Shown here: piece by piece, positions 34,808 through 43,346 of the stretch
Layout of the letters: each line of letters opens with the position of its first letter
Numbering within the stretch: the first letter of the stretch is position 1
Source: HXMU1420-2 sp034670145
Lineage (GTDB): Bacteria > Pseudomonadota > Alphaproteobacteria > Rhodobacterales > Rhodobacteraceae
Reading direction: 5' to 3'
Assembly: GCA_034670145.1 (NCBI GenBank)
Contig: JAXMOA010000018.1
Span: 76,479 to 140,478 of the forward strand
DNA length: 64,000 nucleotides
Translations under genes and position numbers: made by a program
Notes under the pieces: generated by a model
Database searches by the model: none
What the model was told of the DNA's origin: nothing
The model's input: the letters and a program-made list of their open reading frames with translations, nothing else

Positions 34808-36118
34808 TCAGCCTTGCGCGATATCAATCCCGTCATGGCCACGCCACAAAGAGGTTCGCGCGGCACCAGGGTCGGATGGGGCGGCGTCCAGTTCGTCCAT
34901 GTCGTAGAGCGTCATGACAGAGAGGTAATCCTCCATGATCTCGGTTGTATAGGGCAACATCAGAGCGCCACAGCGGCTGTCACGATACATCCGTTCCAGT
35001 GGCAGGGATTTCAGCATGGCCTGCCCGCCACAGGTGCGGATCGCCAGAGCGGCGATTTCCTGCACGCCCTCCATGACATTATACTGCGCCGCATACATGC
35101 GCATCACCTGGGCCTTGGTCGGGAAGCCCTGCGCCTCCATCATCGCCTGCCACCACAGGGCGCGCATGCTGGACAGGCGCGCGTACATCTTGCTGACGGC
35201 AAGGCGTTTGGTCACATACATCCGGCGGTCCACCGGGGGCATGCCCGGCAGCTTGCCCCGCAGGTAATCAACGGTGAAGTCATAGGCCCCCTGTGCCACG
35301 CCCATATAGGTTGGCGACAGCATCGCCATGAGATGCGGCCAATGCGGCAGGGTTTTGATAAAGATGCCCGGTGGCATCATCAGGTCGTCCTGGGTGACAA
35401 AAACGTCCTTGAGCACCAGATCGCGGCTGTTCGTGCCGCGCATGCCCAGAGGGTCCCATTCGCCTTGTACGGTCAGGCCCTTGGAATCCTTGTGGACCAC
35501 AAACATCATCGTATCTTCGTGGCGCGGTTCGATCCCATCGAAATGTTCGGTGCAGACGATCGAATAGTAGTCGCAATACCCTGCGAGCGAGGCGAATTTC
35601 TTGAATCCGTTGATCAGCCAGCCGCCTTCGACCTTGCGGCAGGCGGTTTGCGCTGGTTTCGAGGTCCAGTTCTGGCCCGCTTCGGAGATCGGCTGGGAAT
35701 AGATCCCGCGCTCTTTGACGGCGCGACGGAACTGGCGTTCGCGCAGGGGCGCAAAGGCGGCGCGTTCTGCGTCGGTCAAATGTGGCATGTCATACATGAA
35801 CCGCGACCACATCATCGACGAGGTGTGCATATTGAATGTCAGGGCCGTGGCGCCGCAGTATTTGCCGATCTCGGCGCCCACCATGGCGTATTCGCCCAGG
35901 GAAAACTCCATACCGCCAAATTCCTTGGGGATGGTCACGGTCAACAGCCCTTCTTCGGCCAGATCCTTGTAGTTTTCGACGGGAAAGCTCGCCTCGGTGT
36001 CGATCGCCGCAGCGCGCCCGGCAAAGCGTTCGCGGCCCAGGACATTCACCCGGTTCAACACGTCGGCCACTTCGGGGCGGATGCGGCTGAGGTCGTAGTA
36101 ATCGCCTATTTCACTCAT
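34808..36118 (-). CDS. Acyl-CoA dehydrogenase-fold flavoprotein with altered active site
   Basis: A 436-residue flavoprotein with the three-part ACAD fold: helical N-domain (GLLTVTIPKEFGGME, GATALTFNMHTSSMMW), beta domain with GIYSQPISEAG and FVVHKDSKGLTVQGEWDPLGMRGTNS, and helical C-domain ending GGQAMLKSLPLERMYRDSRCG. In typical ACADs the C-terminal region reads EGT(x)EI with catalytic Glu; here it is LPYTTEI, so that Glu is absent. This suggests either a dehydrogenase with its base elsewhere or an ACAD-fold flavin monooxygenase. Starts at 36118 with GGAGAG upstream; 16 bp after the NicX-like gene. Confidence 0.82.
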   Translation of the reverse strand: MSEIGDYYDLSRIRPEVADVLNRVNVLGRERFAGRAAAIDTEASFPVENYKDLAEEGLLTVTIPKEFGGMEFSLGEYAMVGAEIGKYCGATALTFNMHTSSMMWSRFMYDMPHLTDAERAAFAPLRERQFRRAVKERGIYSQPISEAGQNWTSKPAQTACRKVEGGWLINGFKKFASLAGYCDYYSIVCTEHFDGIEPRHEDTMMFVVHKDSKGLTVQGEWDPLGMRGTNSRDLVLKDVFVTQDDLMMPPGIFIKTLPHWPHLMAMLSPTYMGVAQGAYDFTVDYLRGKLPGMPPVDRRMYVTKRLAVSKMYARLSSMRALWWQAMMEAQGFPTKAQVMRMYAAQYNVMEGVQEIAALAIRTCGGQAMLKSLPLERMYRDSRCGALMLPYTTEIMEDYLSVMTLYDMDELDAAPSDPGAARTSLWRGHDGIDIAQG

Positions 36119-36134
36119 AATCTTTGTCTCTCCT

Positions 36135-37184
36135 TCAGGACGCCAGGTCGCCTTGCAAAACACCGCGTTTGACCACTTCGTGCCCATCCAAAGCGATGGT
36201 ACAGGCCCGCATCGGCAGGTCAAAATGGCCCAGCGTGAAGCGATTGGCGTATTGGTTCGACCCGGTTGACCACAAAAAATTGCCGGCCCAGGCGCGGAAC
36301 TCGGTCGCTTGCACATCGCGTTTGTCATAGAGCGCCATGGCGTTCCAACGGGCCCGGGGGTTCATGCCCCAGCCAACATGACTGAGCCCATAGGCAATGG
36401 GATCGTCCCAGGCCTCCAGGTAATCGCGCAACAGATCTGCATCCAGAGACTCTCCGATGATCCGGGTGACAAAGTCATTTTCGATTTCAAATGTGATGGG
36501 ATCGCGCAGATAGGATTTGAAGGTGAGGTTCATGTCGCCGACATCCATGACGATGCGACCATTGACCGTGCCTTCGCCCGGGAAGGCTAGGCACAGACCT
36601 CCCGGCCAATGCGCCACACCCCCCGGCGCGGTGGTATAGCCCGGGGTGCCACCACACGGGGCCCCGCGCAGATCAACGGTCAGATCCGTGCCTGCGGCGC
36701 TGGTGACACGCATTTCAGAGGCGTCATTCAGCATCTCGATGCCCAGCGCGACCTTTGCGCCCAATTCGGCCTGCGGCTCGGTCCGTTCCAGGATTTCGGG
36801 ATGTTCATTGCAAATGACAAACAACCGCGTGCCGGCCTCTTCGATTTCGGGCCATTCTTCGGCGTGGATCAGGCTTTCGACGGTGACGTCGACGATCACT
36901 TCGACCAGTTTCAGGGCCTCGACCACATGGCGCAGGTTTTGAATGGCGTTGGAGGCACCTGTTGATTTGACCGGGACGGGGGCCGTTTGTTCCGGTGTCG
37001 GCAGTTGGATGATCGAGAACCGCGCGCCGACCTCGTAGGCCGCCAGCGCCGCCAGGTCGATCATCACCTGACGGGATTGCGTTTCTGCGACAATCGCAAT
37101 CTCGGTGCCCTGTCCGATTCCATTGAGAGCGAATACACGCCGGAACGAGGCCAGCCATTTCCCTTCGACTCTTTCCCTTAGCAC
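36135..37184 (-). CDS. M29/NicX-like protein, possible 2,5-dihydroxypyridine-type ring-cleaving dioxygenase
   Basis: A 349-residue cytosolic protein of the peptidase M29 / NicX superfamily. NicX (2,5-dihydroxypyridine 5,6-dioxygenase) uses mononuclear iron bound by His and a His-x-Asp pair; matching features here are LSHVGWGMNPRARW and FTLGHFDLPM. The N-terminal half (VAETQSRQVMIDLAALAAYE, RLFVICNEHPE) fits the superfamily's first domain. Annotation as an aminopeptidase is the alternative. First gene of a minus-strand operon with the ACAD-fold flavoprotein, TetR and CoA ligase, which supports a role in degrading a nitrogen heterocycle or aromatic acid. Its promoter overlaps a palindromic operator. 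Confidence 0.75.
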   Translation of the reverse strand: MLRERVEGKWLASFRRVFALNGIGQGTEIAIVAETQSRQVMIDLAALAAYEVGARFSIIQLPTPEQTAPVPVKSTGASNAIQNLRHVVEALKLVEVIVDVTVESLIHAEEWPEIEEAGTRLFVICNEHPEILERTEPQAELGAKVALGIEMLNDASEMRVTSAAGTDLTVDLRGAPCGGTPGYTTAPGGVAHWPGGLCLAFPGEGTVNGRIVMDVGDMNLTFKSYLRDPITFEIENDFVTRIIGESLDADLLRDYLEAWDDPIAYGLSHVGWGMNPRARWNAMALYDKRDVQATEFRAWAGNFLWSTGSNQYANRFTLGHFDLPMRACTIALDGHEVVKRGVLQGDLAS

Positions 37185-37222
37185 GGTGTCTCACCCTCGA
37201 TCTGTTGAAAAACGCTATCTAA

Positions 37223-37261
37223 TTACTAAACCGTATAGTAAATATTTTTGGCCTGGGTCAA
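37223..37261 (-). promoter_or_regulatory. Promoter with TetR-like 19-bp palindromic operator over the -10 box
   Basis: TTACTAAAC (37223-37231) and GTATAGTAA (37233-37241) are inverted repeats with 8 of 9 matches around a single central base. On the minus strand TTGACC (complement of 37256-37261) is spaced 18 nt from TATACG (complement of 37232-37237), so the palindrome covers the -10 region. It lies about 40-75 bp upstream of the NicX-like start; the operon encodes a TetR protein, the obvious binder. Confidence 0.6.
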
Positions 37262-37383
37262 TCTAAACCCGCGCCGTTGGGGTGCAGGAGCAACAAAATC
37301 ATCCCAACCGCCCATCCCGTCGGCTGAACGGCCCGCGACCGCCGCCAGTCGCAGGGGACATGCGTTTTATGTTACGGGCCGGC

Positions 37384-38154
37384 CTACCAATACTGCAATG
37401 CATTGAGCGTTTTGAGCGTTCGCGCTGCGTCGCGCAGGATGTCCAGCGCATGATCCTGACGGCGTGCAAGATCGGGCGCGGATGCGGGGATCGAAGTGCC
37501 CAATACGGCCTTGGCCTGTCCCGGGCGGCCAATCGGCACGGCCAGACCGCAGATGCCATCCTCGAACTCTCCGGTGACGCAGCTGGCCCCGGATTGGGCG
37601 GCGGCCCGGATCTGGTCGGCAATCTGGCTGCGATCCATGCAGGTGGTGGTGGTGTGCTGTTCCAACGGCGCCTGTGCGATGAGCGCTACCCGCTCGGGTT
37701 CTGGCGCGCCTGCCAGCAGCATCCGGCCAATCGCAGTGGGGAGCAGCGGCAATGTGCTGCCGGTGGTGAAGCCAAAGCTGATCCGTGTTTCGATCACGCG
37801 GGAATGGGCGACGTAGACTGCGCGCGCTCCATCAAGGACGGCAAGGCCAATGTCGCCGCCCAGACGTTCCGCAAAGGCGGTCAGCTGGGGTTCAACGCTC
37901 AGGCCGATGTCATTGGCGCTGAGGAAATCTCCGGCAAAGGTCAGGATGCGGGGCGACAGCAGAAATCCCTGATCCGATTGCAGAGCAAACCCCTCTTGCA
38001 CCAGCGTGAGGCACAAACGCCGCACGGTTGCGCGGTCAAACCCTGTTTGGCGGCTGAGGCTGGCGATGGTTTTCGCGCCGCGCCCGGTGCTGATGGCCCG
38101 CATGATCAGCAGCCCTTTCTGGAAGGTGGTCGAAATATCCTTGTTTTGAGTCAC
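37384..38154 (-). CDS. IclR-family transcriptional regulator
   Basis: A 256-residue regulator: N-terminal winged HTH (ISTTFQKGLLIMRAIS, then IASLSRQTGFDRATVRRLCLTL) and C-terminal GAF-like effector domain (VAHSRVIETRISFGFTTGSTLPLLPTA, GRMLLAG, GICGLAVPI). The start is assigned to a GTG at 38154 (VTQNKDIST...) preceded by AAGGCGG; the open frame continues upstream without a better start. Divergent from the Rieske oxygenase/GS-like genes, whose promoter region carries a long palindrome, so it probably controls them. Confidence 0.85.
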   Translation of the reverse strand: MTQNKDISTTFQKGLLIMRAISTGRGAKTIASLSRQTGFDRATVRRLCLTLVQEGFALQSDQGFLLSPRILTFAGDFLSANDIGLSVEPQLTAFAERLGGDIGLAVLDGARAVYVAHSRVIETRISFGFTTGSTLPLLPTAIGRMLLAGAPEPERVALIAQAPLEQHTTTTCMDRSQIADQIRAAAQSGASCVTGEFEDGICGLAVPIGRPGQAKAVLGTSIPASAPDLARRQDHALDILRDAARTLKTLNALQYW

Positions 38155-38203
38155 CTCTACCGCCTTTCCTTGGAACAGCCCGAACCGCCGCTTGGGAACC
38201 GTC

Positions 38204-38259
38204 TTGACAGGGCACTGCCCCACAAGAGATGATGATATATGAACACATGTTCGTATATC
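38204..38259 (+). promoter_or_regulatory. Promoter with 26-bp palindromic operator upstream of the oxygenase/GS-like operon
   Basis: TTGACA at 38204-38209 is a perfect -35 hexamer; 18 nt on, GATGAT (38228-38233) is a moderate -10. Immediately downstream, arms GATATATGAACA (38234-38245) and TGTTCGTATATC (38248-38259) form an inverted repeat with 11 of 12 matches around a 2-bp centre. A regulator bound here would block initiation. The neighbouring IclR protein is the likely binder; the oxygenase starts at 38282. Confidence 0.7.
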
Positions 38260-38281
38260 GCACAATACCTGAGGGCCAGCC

Positions 38282-39598
38282 ATGATAAGCCAGCAACTGA
38301 ACGACCAGATCACCCGCGTTGGCAAAGGCCAGCCCGCCGGAGAAGTTTTGCGCCGGTATTGGCAGCCTGCTGCGCTGAGCGACGAACTGGCGGGCAATCG
38401 CCCCGTCGTGCCGGTGACATTGCTGGGTGAAAAGCTGGTCCTGTTTCGGGACAATGACGGCGAACTGGGTCTGATCGGGCGCCATTGCCCGCATCGCGGC
38501 GCCGATTTGTGCTATGGTCGGCGGGAAGACAATGGTTTGCGCTGTCCGTTTCATGGCTGGCATTTCGATCGCAACGGTCAATGTGTGGAACAGCCTGGCG
38601 AACCCGAAGGCTCGCAGATGCACAAGCAGATCCAGACTGCCTCTTACCCGGTGGTCGAACGCAACGGGATTGTTTTTGCCTATATGGGCCCCGGTGAGCC
38701 GCCTGCTTTTCCGAATTTTGACTGCTTTCGTGCCCCCGATACCCATGTGTTTGCGTTCAAGGGCCTGTGGGAGTGCAACTGGCTGCAAGCGATGGAGGTG
38801 GGAATCGACCCTGCCCATGCCTCGTTCCTGCATCGGTTTCTGGAGGATGAAGACCCCGAAGATGGCTATGGCAAACAGTTTCGCGACAAGGCGGCAAATA
38901 CCAACATTCCAATGACCAAACTGCTGCGCGACTATCCCCGGCCCGAGATTTCGGTGGATGAGACCGAATACGGAATGAAATTGACGGCGCTGCGGCATCT
39001 GGAGGATGGGCGCACCCATGTGCGTATCACCAACCAGATCTTTCCCGAAGCGATCTGTATTCCCATGAGCCGGGAGATGACGATCACCCAATGGCATGTG
39101 CCGATTGATGACGAAACCTGCTATTGGTATTCGATGTTCACAAGTTTTGGAAATCCGGTCGACAAAGACGTCATGCGCGCCCAGCGCCTGAAGGAGCATC
39201 GCCTGCCGGACTATGCACCGCTGAAGAACAAGCGGAACGCCTATGGCTATGACCCGCAAGAGCAGGCCAGCCAGACCTATACCGGCATGGGGCTGGACAT
39301 CAACGTGCATGACCAATGGGCGGTTGAGAGTATGGGTGCCATTCAGGACCGTACGCAAGAGCATCTGGGCAAGACCGATGTGGGCATAATCACCTATCGG
39401 CGCATGCTGCGCGCTGCGATTCAGAACCTGGAGGCCGGGCGAGAAACCGAATTGCCCATGCGCGGGGCCGCGGACCCGGCCGGGATGATCGGGCCGGTGT
39501 CGAATGATTCCCTCTCTGAGAGTAGCGATTGGGCCGAAACCAGCCGCCTGGCAGATGCCGAACGGCGGGCGGCCTGCCCCTGGGACGCGTCCGTCTGA
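38282..39598 (+). CDS. Rieske non-heme iron oxygenase, phthalate-dioxygenase type
   Basis: A 438-residue alpha-type oxygenase. The Rieske domain has CPHRGADLCYG (Cys69/His71) and CPFHGWHFD (Cys87/His90); the catalytic domain has MEVGIDPAHASFLHRFL (~172-188) in the arrangement of phthalate 4,5-dioxygenase-like enzymes, with the iron-binding His pair and bridging Asp. ATG at 38282 is 22 bp after the operator. It abuts the GS-like gene (stop at 39598, next ATG at 39599), so the two act together. No reductase or ferredoxin lies nearby; an unlinked one must supply electrons. Substrate probably an amine, aromatic acid or its glutamyl conjugate. Confidence 0.9.
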   Translation: MISQQLNDQITRVGKGQPAGEVLRRYWQPAALSDELAGNRPVVPVTLLGEKLVLFRDNDGELGLIGRHCPHRGADLCYGRREDNGLRCPFHGWHFDRNGQCVEQPGEPEGSQMHKQIQTASYPVVERNGIVFAYMGPGEPPAFPNFDCFRAPDTHVFAFKGLWECNWLQAMEVGIDPAHASFLHRFLEDEDPEDGYGKQFRDKAANTNIPMTKLLRDYPRPEISVDETEYGMKLTALRHLEDGRTHVRITNQIFPEAICIPMSREMTITQWHVPIDDETCYWYSMFTSFGNPVDKDVMRAQRLKEHRLPDYAPLKNKRNAYGYDPQEQASQTYTGMGLDINVHDQWAVESMGAIQDRTQEHLGKTDVGIITYRRMLRAAIQNLEAGRETELPMRGAADPAGMIGPVSNDSLSESSDWAETSRLADAERRAACPWDASV

Positions 39599-41056
39599 AT
39601 GATGGGAAACGCAGCGCAGGCAATCCGATCCGGTAAAATGGCGCAGGCCGGGTTGTTGAAACACCCAGAGCAGGCGATGGCGCTTGTTGAACAGATCGAG
39701 GCAGAGGCCGATACGCCCGGCGCGGTTGAAACCCTGCGACTGGTGTTCACCGACCCGCATGGCGTGCTGCGCGGCAAGACATTGACAGTGGCGGCTGTGC
39801 GCAGCGCCTTTACCAGCGGGGTACGGGTGCCATCCACCCTGCTGTTGAAGGATCTGTCCCATCGCACTGTTTTTCCGGTCTGGTCAGAGGATGGCGATGC
39901 CCCGATGCATGGCGCGGGGGATATCCTGATGGTGCCAGACGCCACGACCTTTCAAAGGCTGCCTCATTCGTCTCATTCCGCGATGATGCAATGTGATGTT
40001 GTGCATTTGTCCGGCGCTCCCATCGACTTTGCCGCACGCGGGCTGTTGCAGCAGGCGGTGGACCGTCTGGCGCAGCGCGGGATGCGGGCGGTCATGGGGC
40101 TGGAGGTGGAGTTTCAGGTTTTTGAGGTGACAGATCCGGCGCTGGAGCATGGTGATACGACCATGCCCGGTCGAGCCCCGGTCACCCGCGCCGTCAACCA
40201 GGGGTATCAGTTTCTGACCGAGAGCCGTTATGATGCGGCCGAACACATTCTGGATGAACTGCGCCGCGCCGCACAGGCGATGGGTATGCCTCTGCGCACC
40301 GTGGAAATCGAAATGGGCCCGAGCCAGTTTGAATTCACATTTGCGCCCGGGGACCCGGTTGCAATTGCCGATATGGCGGTGACATTTCGAACGATGGTGC
40401 GGGAAACCTGTGCGCGGCGGGGGCTATTGGCCTCGTTCATGCCCAAGCCGAGGCTGGCCAATGCAGCTGCCAATGGCTGGCATATTCATCAGTCGATCAC
40501 GGATGAGGATGGCCGCAACCTGATGACACCGCAGGACACGGGTTTGACGGCGCAGGCCTCGGGCTGGATTGCCGGGCTGATTGCGCATGCGAATGCGGCC
40601 TGTCTGGCCACCAATCCGACGGTGAACAGCTACAAACGCTTTTCCGCCTATCAATTGGCTCCGAACAGGATCGGCTGGGGGCATGACAATCGCGGCGCGA
40701 TGCTGCGCGCGATCATGGCGCCCGCAGACGCGGCCAGCCGGGTCGAAAACCGCGCCGCAGACAGCAGCGTGAACCCCTATTTTGCCCTGGCGTTTCAGAT
40801 CATTGCAGGGCTGGACGGGATAGAGCGTGGCCTGAGCGCGCCGCAGCCGCTGAGCGATCCTTACGATGCGCAGGCGGATCCGCTGCCCGGCAGTTTGATC
40901 CAGGCGATCGAAGCGTTTGAGGGATCAGAGCTGTTTCGCGACGTTTTGGGCGTGGAATTTGTCAGCTATCTGTCCCGTCTGAAACGCGCAGAATGGACCC
41001 GTTATATCGAGACCATTTCCCAATGGGAGCAAGACGAATATTTTGACGCGCTTTAA
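39599..41056 (+). CDS. Glutamine synthetase-like ligase (gamma-glutamyl amide synthetase type)
   Basis: A 485-residue GS-superfamily enzyme. Motifs: GLEVEFQVFE (~167), EIEMGPSQFEFTF (~240), NGWHIHQSI (~292), NSYKRFS (~342) and the Glu/Arg segment VENRAADSSVNPYFALA (~382). The adenylylation Tyr site of GlnA is not recognisable. The family includes gamma-glutamylpolyamine, gamma-glutamylisopropylamide and gamma-glutamylanilide synthetases as well as glutamine synthetases. Its start immediately follows the Rieske oxygenase stop, so ligation of glutamate to an amine coupled to oxygenation is a reasonable inference. A later in-frame ATG at 39638 is possible. A terminator follows at 41076. Confidence 0.88.
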   Translation: MMGNAAQAIRSGKMAQAGLLKHPEQAMALVEQIEAEADTPGAVETLRLVFTDPHGVLRGKTLTVAAVRSAFTSGVRVPSTLLLKDLSHRTVFPVWSEDGDAPMHGAGDILMVPDATTFQRLPHSSHSAMMQCDVVHLSGAPIDFAARGLLQQAVDRLAQRGMRAVMGLEVEFQVFEVTDPALEHGDTTMPGRAPVTRAVNQGYQFLTESRYDAAEHILDELRRAAQAMGMPLRTVEIEMGPSQFEFTFAPGDPVAIADMAVTFRTMVRETCARRGLLASFMPKPRLANAAANGWHIHQSITDEDGRNLMTPQDTGLTAQASGWIAGLIAHANAACLATNPTVNSYKRFSAYQLAPNRIGWGHDNRGAMLRAIMAPADAASRVENRAADSSVNPYFALAFQIIAGLDGIERGLSAPQPLSDPYDAQADPLPGSLIQAIEAFEGSELFRDVLGVEFVSYLSRLKRAEWTRYIETISQWEQDEYFDAL

Positions 41057-41075
41057 GCTGCGCGCAAATGGCAAT

Positions 41076-41107
41076 CGGGCGGCGCAGGCATTCTGCGCCG
41101 CCCGTTT
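41076..41107 (+). terminator. Rho-independent terminator of the oxygenase/GS-like operon
   Basis: A perfect 12-bp GC-rich stem (41076-41087 with 41093-41104), 5-nt loop, followed by TTT. It lies 20 bp after the GS-like stop and between convergent genes, so may also affect the minus-strand gene. Confidence 0.75.
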
Positions 41108-41131
41108 CAAATCAAGGCCGCCAGTCTGGGA

Positions 41132-43093
41132 TCAGAGCGATTCAAACAGCGCCTGAATCTCACCATCCAATGCAGTCTGGGCCTGTTGCAGCGCCTCGCG
41201 TTGATCAAAGATGCCCACAATATGGGTCTCGGTCACAGACATCGCCTGCGTATAGCGATTGCGCAGCGTATCCTGGGTCACAATCTCCAGGTTTTCGCGC
41301 AACCGGGCCTGTTCGGCGACCAGCGCGTCATAGCGGGTTTCCAGCTCTGCGCGTTGATCGTCCAGGGCCTTGTTTCGGGTCAGCAGAGTGCGGACCTGGT
41401 CGATTGTTTTGGCCAGATGCGCGGGCACGATCACATCTTCGCCCCGCATGTCCGAAATCAACCGGCCCAGCGCGGAAAGGGACAGATCAAGTTCGCGGTT
41501 CGCCGTCGCGCCTTCGACCACTTTGACAAAGCCGGTGCCATCCTGGGCGGGAACGGTCACCTCATAGGTGTGCATTTTACGGACGACTTCTCCGTTTGTG
41601 CTGTGCAGTTCAGTGTTGCCGATCGGATGTTGGACGGTCAGATGGCTGACATGGTCTGGCAGGGGTGTGCTATAGGTTGTGGTGCGCTGGCCCAAAGCGC
41701 TGACAAACAGTTTGCCGCCGATAACTGTTAGGTCCTGAAGCCGGGTTTCGACATGGGTTTCCTGAACAATGTCCGCCCCGTTGGCCACTGCAACGGGCAG
41801 CAACGTGTCCTGTCCGGCAATCGCACCAAGGAACGGCGCATCACCGACAAAGCCGCCTTCGTCCTGCACGGATATGATCCCGGGGGCCAGTGCCTGTTCC
41901 GACTGAAAACCGACCGCCAGCAAAACGCTCTGAGAATCCTGCAAGGGCCGGTACAAAGCATGGATTTGCGGCCCGACCGACGCATCCAGATACATCACAT
42001 TCGCCGTGCGCCCGGCGGCCAGATCAATCCCATCGGGCATGTCATAGCGCAATATGCCGTTGGACTGACCGGCTTCAAATGCCTGCCCTGCACCCGAAGA
42101 CAGAGTATCCAGATGTTGACCAAGAGTATCCGCCCCATGAGTGGAGGACATCATGGAAAGCAGGGCACCCCCGCCATGACCCTGCTTTCTGGTTGAATGC
42201 GTGGATTCTGCGACCCCATGGGAGAATTGATCACCCAGATCCGGGCGCGCGATCAGGCGCGGGGCAATCAGATGGCTGCGATAGGCCACTGGCGATCCTG
42301 TGGTCAGGGTCAGCGCGATGTCGTCCCAATCATGTCCCGACAGGTTTTCGACGGCCGCCCACCCCTGAAGCCGCCCTTCGCCCAACAACAGACGGTACGA
42401 GTTTTTCCAGGCCGGGGCCTCGGTCACATAGGACAGTGCAACATCGCGCGTGTCCGTGCCCTGGAGCGTCAGGTCAAAGCGGCGCATGTCGCGGCCCGCC
42501 TGCTGTTGGGCGGTCTTGAAGGTCAACGCCTTCGCCAGATCCTCAAACAGCTCAGAGGACCGGCCCGGGGCCAGATCGACCTGCACACCCGGCGACAGGA
42601 CAACCTGCGCCAAACGGCTCTGCTGAAGCACAAGCGCAATTGGATATTGGGTCTTTTCGTTGGCCCCTGTCGGGCCGGCGGGGCGCACCCCCACCAGGAC
42701 GCCCTCGACGGCACCGCCTGCGTGCATCAGTGTCACCTGCTCTCCGACCAGTTTTCCCAGCAAAGAGGGCAGATCCAAAGGCAGCCCACCTTCAAATGGG
42801 GATCCATGCAGTGCGGCGGCGGTCGATCCGGGTGTATCAGTTTGCAGATCAATCACCGCACCCGACGGGTCGCGCACGATCAGAGAGGCCATGATATCGC
42901 TGGCCGCCTCTTGTGGCACGGTAAAGCTGAGGCTGGGGCCCGTCGCCTGCCCGACCATCGTAAACAGGGCGACGCCAGCCTGACCCAGCTCGATTCCTGT
43001 AATCTCGGGGGCGGCATTCTGTGCCGGGGCCATGGTTGCAAAGCAGGCAGTCAGCGCCAGGGCTGACACGGTGATGAGGGGGCGAAATGTCAT
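41132..43093 (-). CDS. Exported DUF4139-like protein of unknown function
   Basis: A 653-residue protein starting at ATG 43093 (GGAGAG upstream) with signal peptide MTFRPLITVSALALTACFAT, cleavage near MAPAQ. The central part (YLTLQG-like ALSYVTEAPAWKNSYRLLLGEGRLQGWAAVENLSGHDWDDIALTLTTG, split here by context) matches the DUF4139/MuiA pattern of ALSY...W...Y and N-S-G-DW. The C-terminal ~110 residues are strongly heptad-like and charged (LTRNKALDDQRAELE onward), a coiled coil. It is predicted periplasmic. Neighbouring genes are unrelated catabolic ones; a divergent small exported protein follows at 43347. Confidence 0.7.
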   Translation of the reverse strand: MTFRPLITVSALALTACFATMAPAQNAAPEITGIELGQAGVALFTMVGQATGPSLSFTVPQEAASDIMASLIVRDPSGAVIDLQTDTPGSTAAALHGSPFEGGLPLDLPSLLGKLVGEQVTLMHAGGAVEGVLVGVRPAGPTGANEKTQYPIALVLQQSRLAQVVLSPGVQVDLAPGRSSELFEDLAKALTFKTAQQQAGRDMRRFDLTLQGTDTRDVALSYVTEAPAWKNSYRLLLGEGRLQGWAAVENLSGHDWDDIALTLTTGSPVAYRSHLIAPRLIARPDLGDQFSHGVAESTHSTRKQGHGGGALLSMMSSTHGADTLGQHLDTLSSGAGQAFEAGQSNGILRYDMPDGIDLAAGRTANVMYLDASVGPQIHALYRPLQDSQSVLLAVGFQSEQALAPGIISVQDEGGFVGDAPFLGAIAGQDTLLPVAVANGADIVQETHVETRLQDLTVIGGKLFVSALGQRTTTYSTPLPDHVSHLTVQHPIGNTELHSTNGEVVRKMHTYEVTVPAQDGTGFVKVVEGATANRELDLSLSALGRLISDMRGEDVIVPAHLAKTIDQVRTLLTRNKALDDQRAELETRYDALVAEQARLRENLEIVTQDTLRNRYTQAMSVTETHIVGIFDQREALQQAQTALDGEIQALFESL

Positions 43094-43346
43094 TTTTGAA
43101 CTCTCCGGAAATGAAACATCTGTCACGCGCTTGTCCGCGCGCCTGTTCCCAAGAGTGGAGATGTGGCCCCGCGCGGTAACTGGGGGATTCACCCCAATCC
43201 TTTTCGAAACGATGGGGGATTCACCCGATCCCGGCGGGGCGGCGGATCCGGCAGAGTGAGGTCATTGGCGCTGACAACAACGCCAGACGAAAAACCCAAC
43301 CCGGGCCCAGCCCGACACATCTGACTGAAACAAAAGGAATTTTGAA

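Noticed and set aside
36119..36328. Longer N-terminus of the ACAD-fold protein
   Set aside because: It is antisense-phase sequence of the NicX-like gene end; ATG 36118 has a ribosome site and a family-like start.
38036..39862. 608-residue minus-strand frame opposite the Rieske oxygenase
   Set aside because: Spans the IclR-oxygenase divergent promoter and has no domain pattern.
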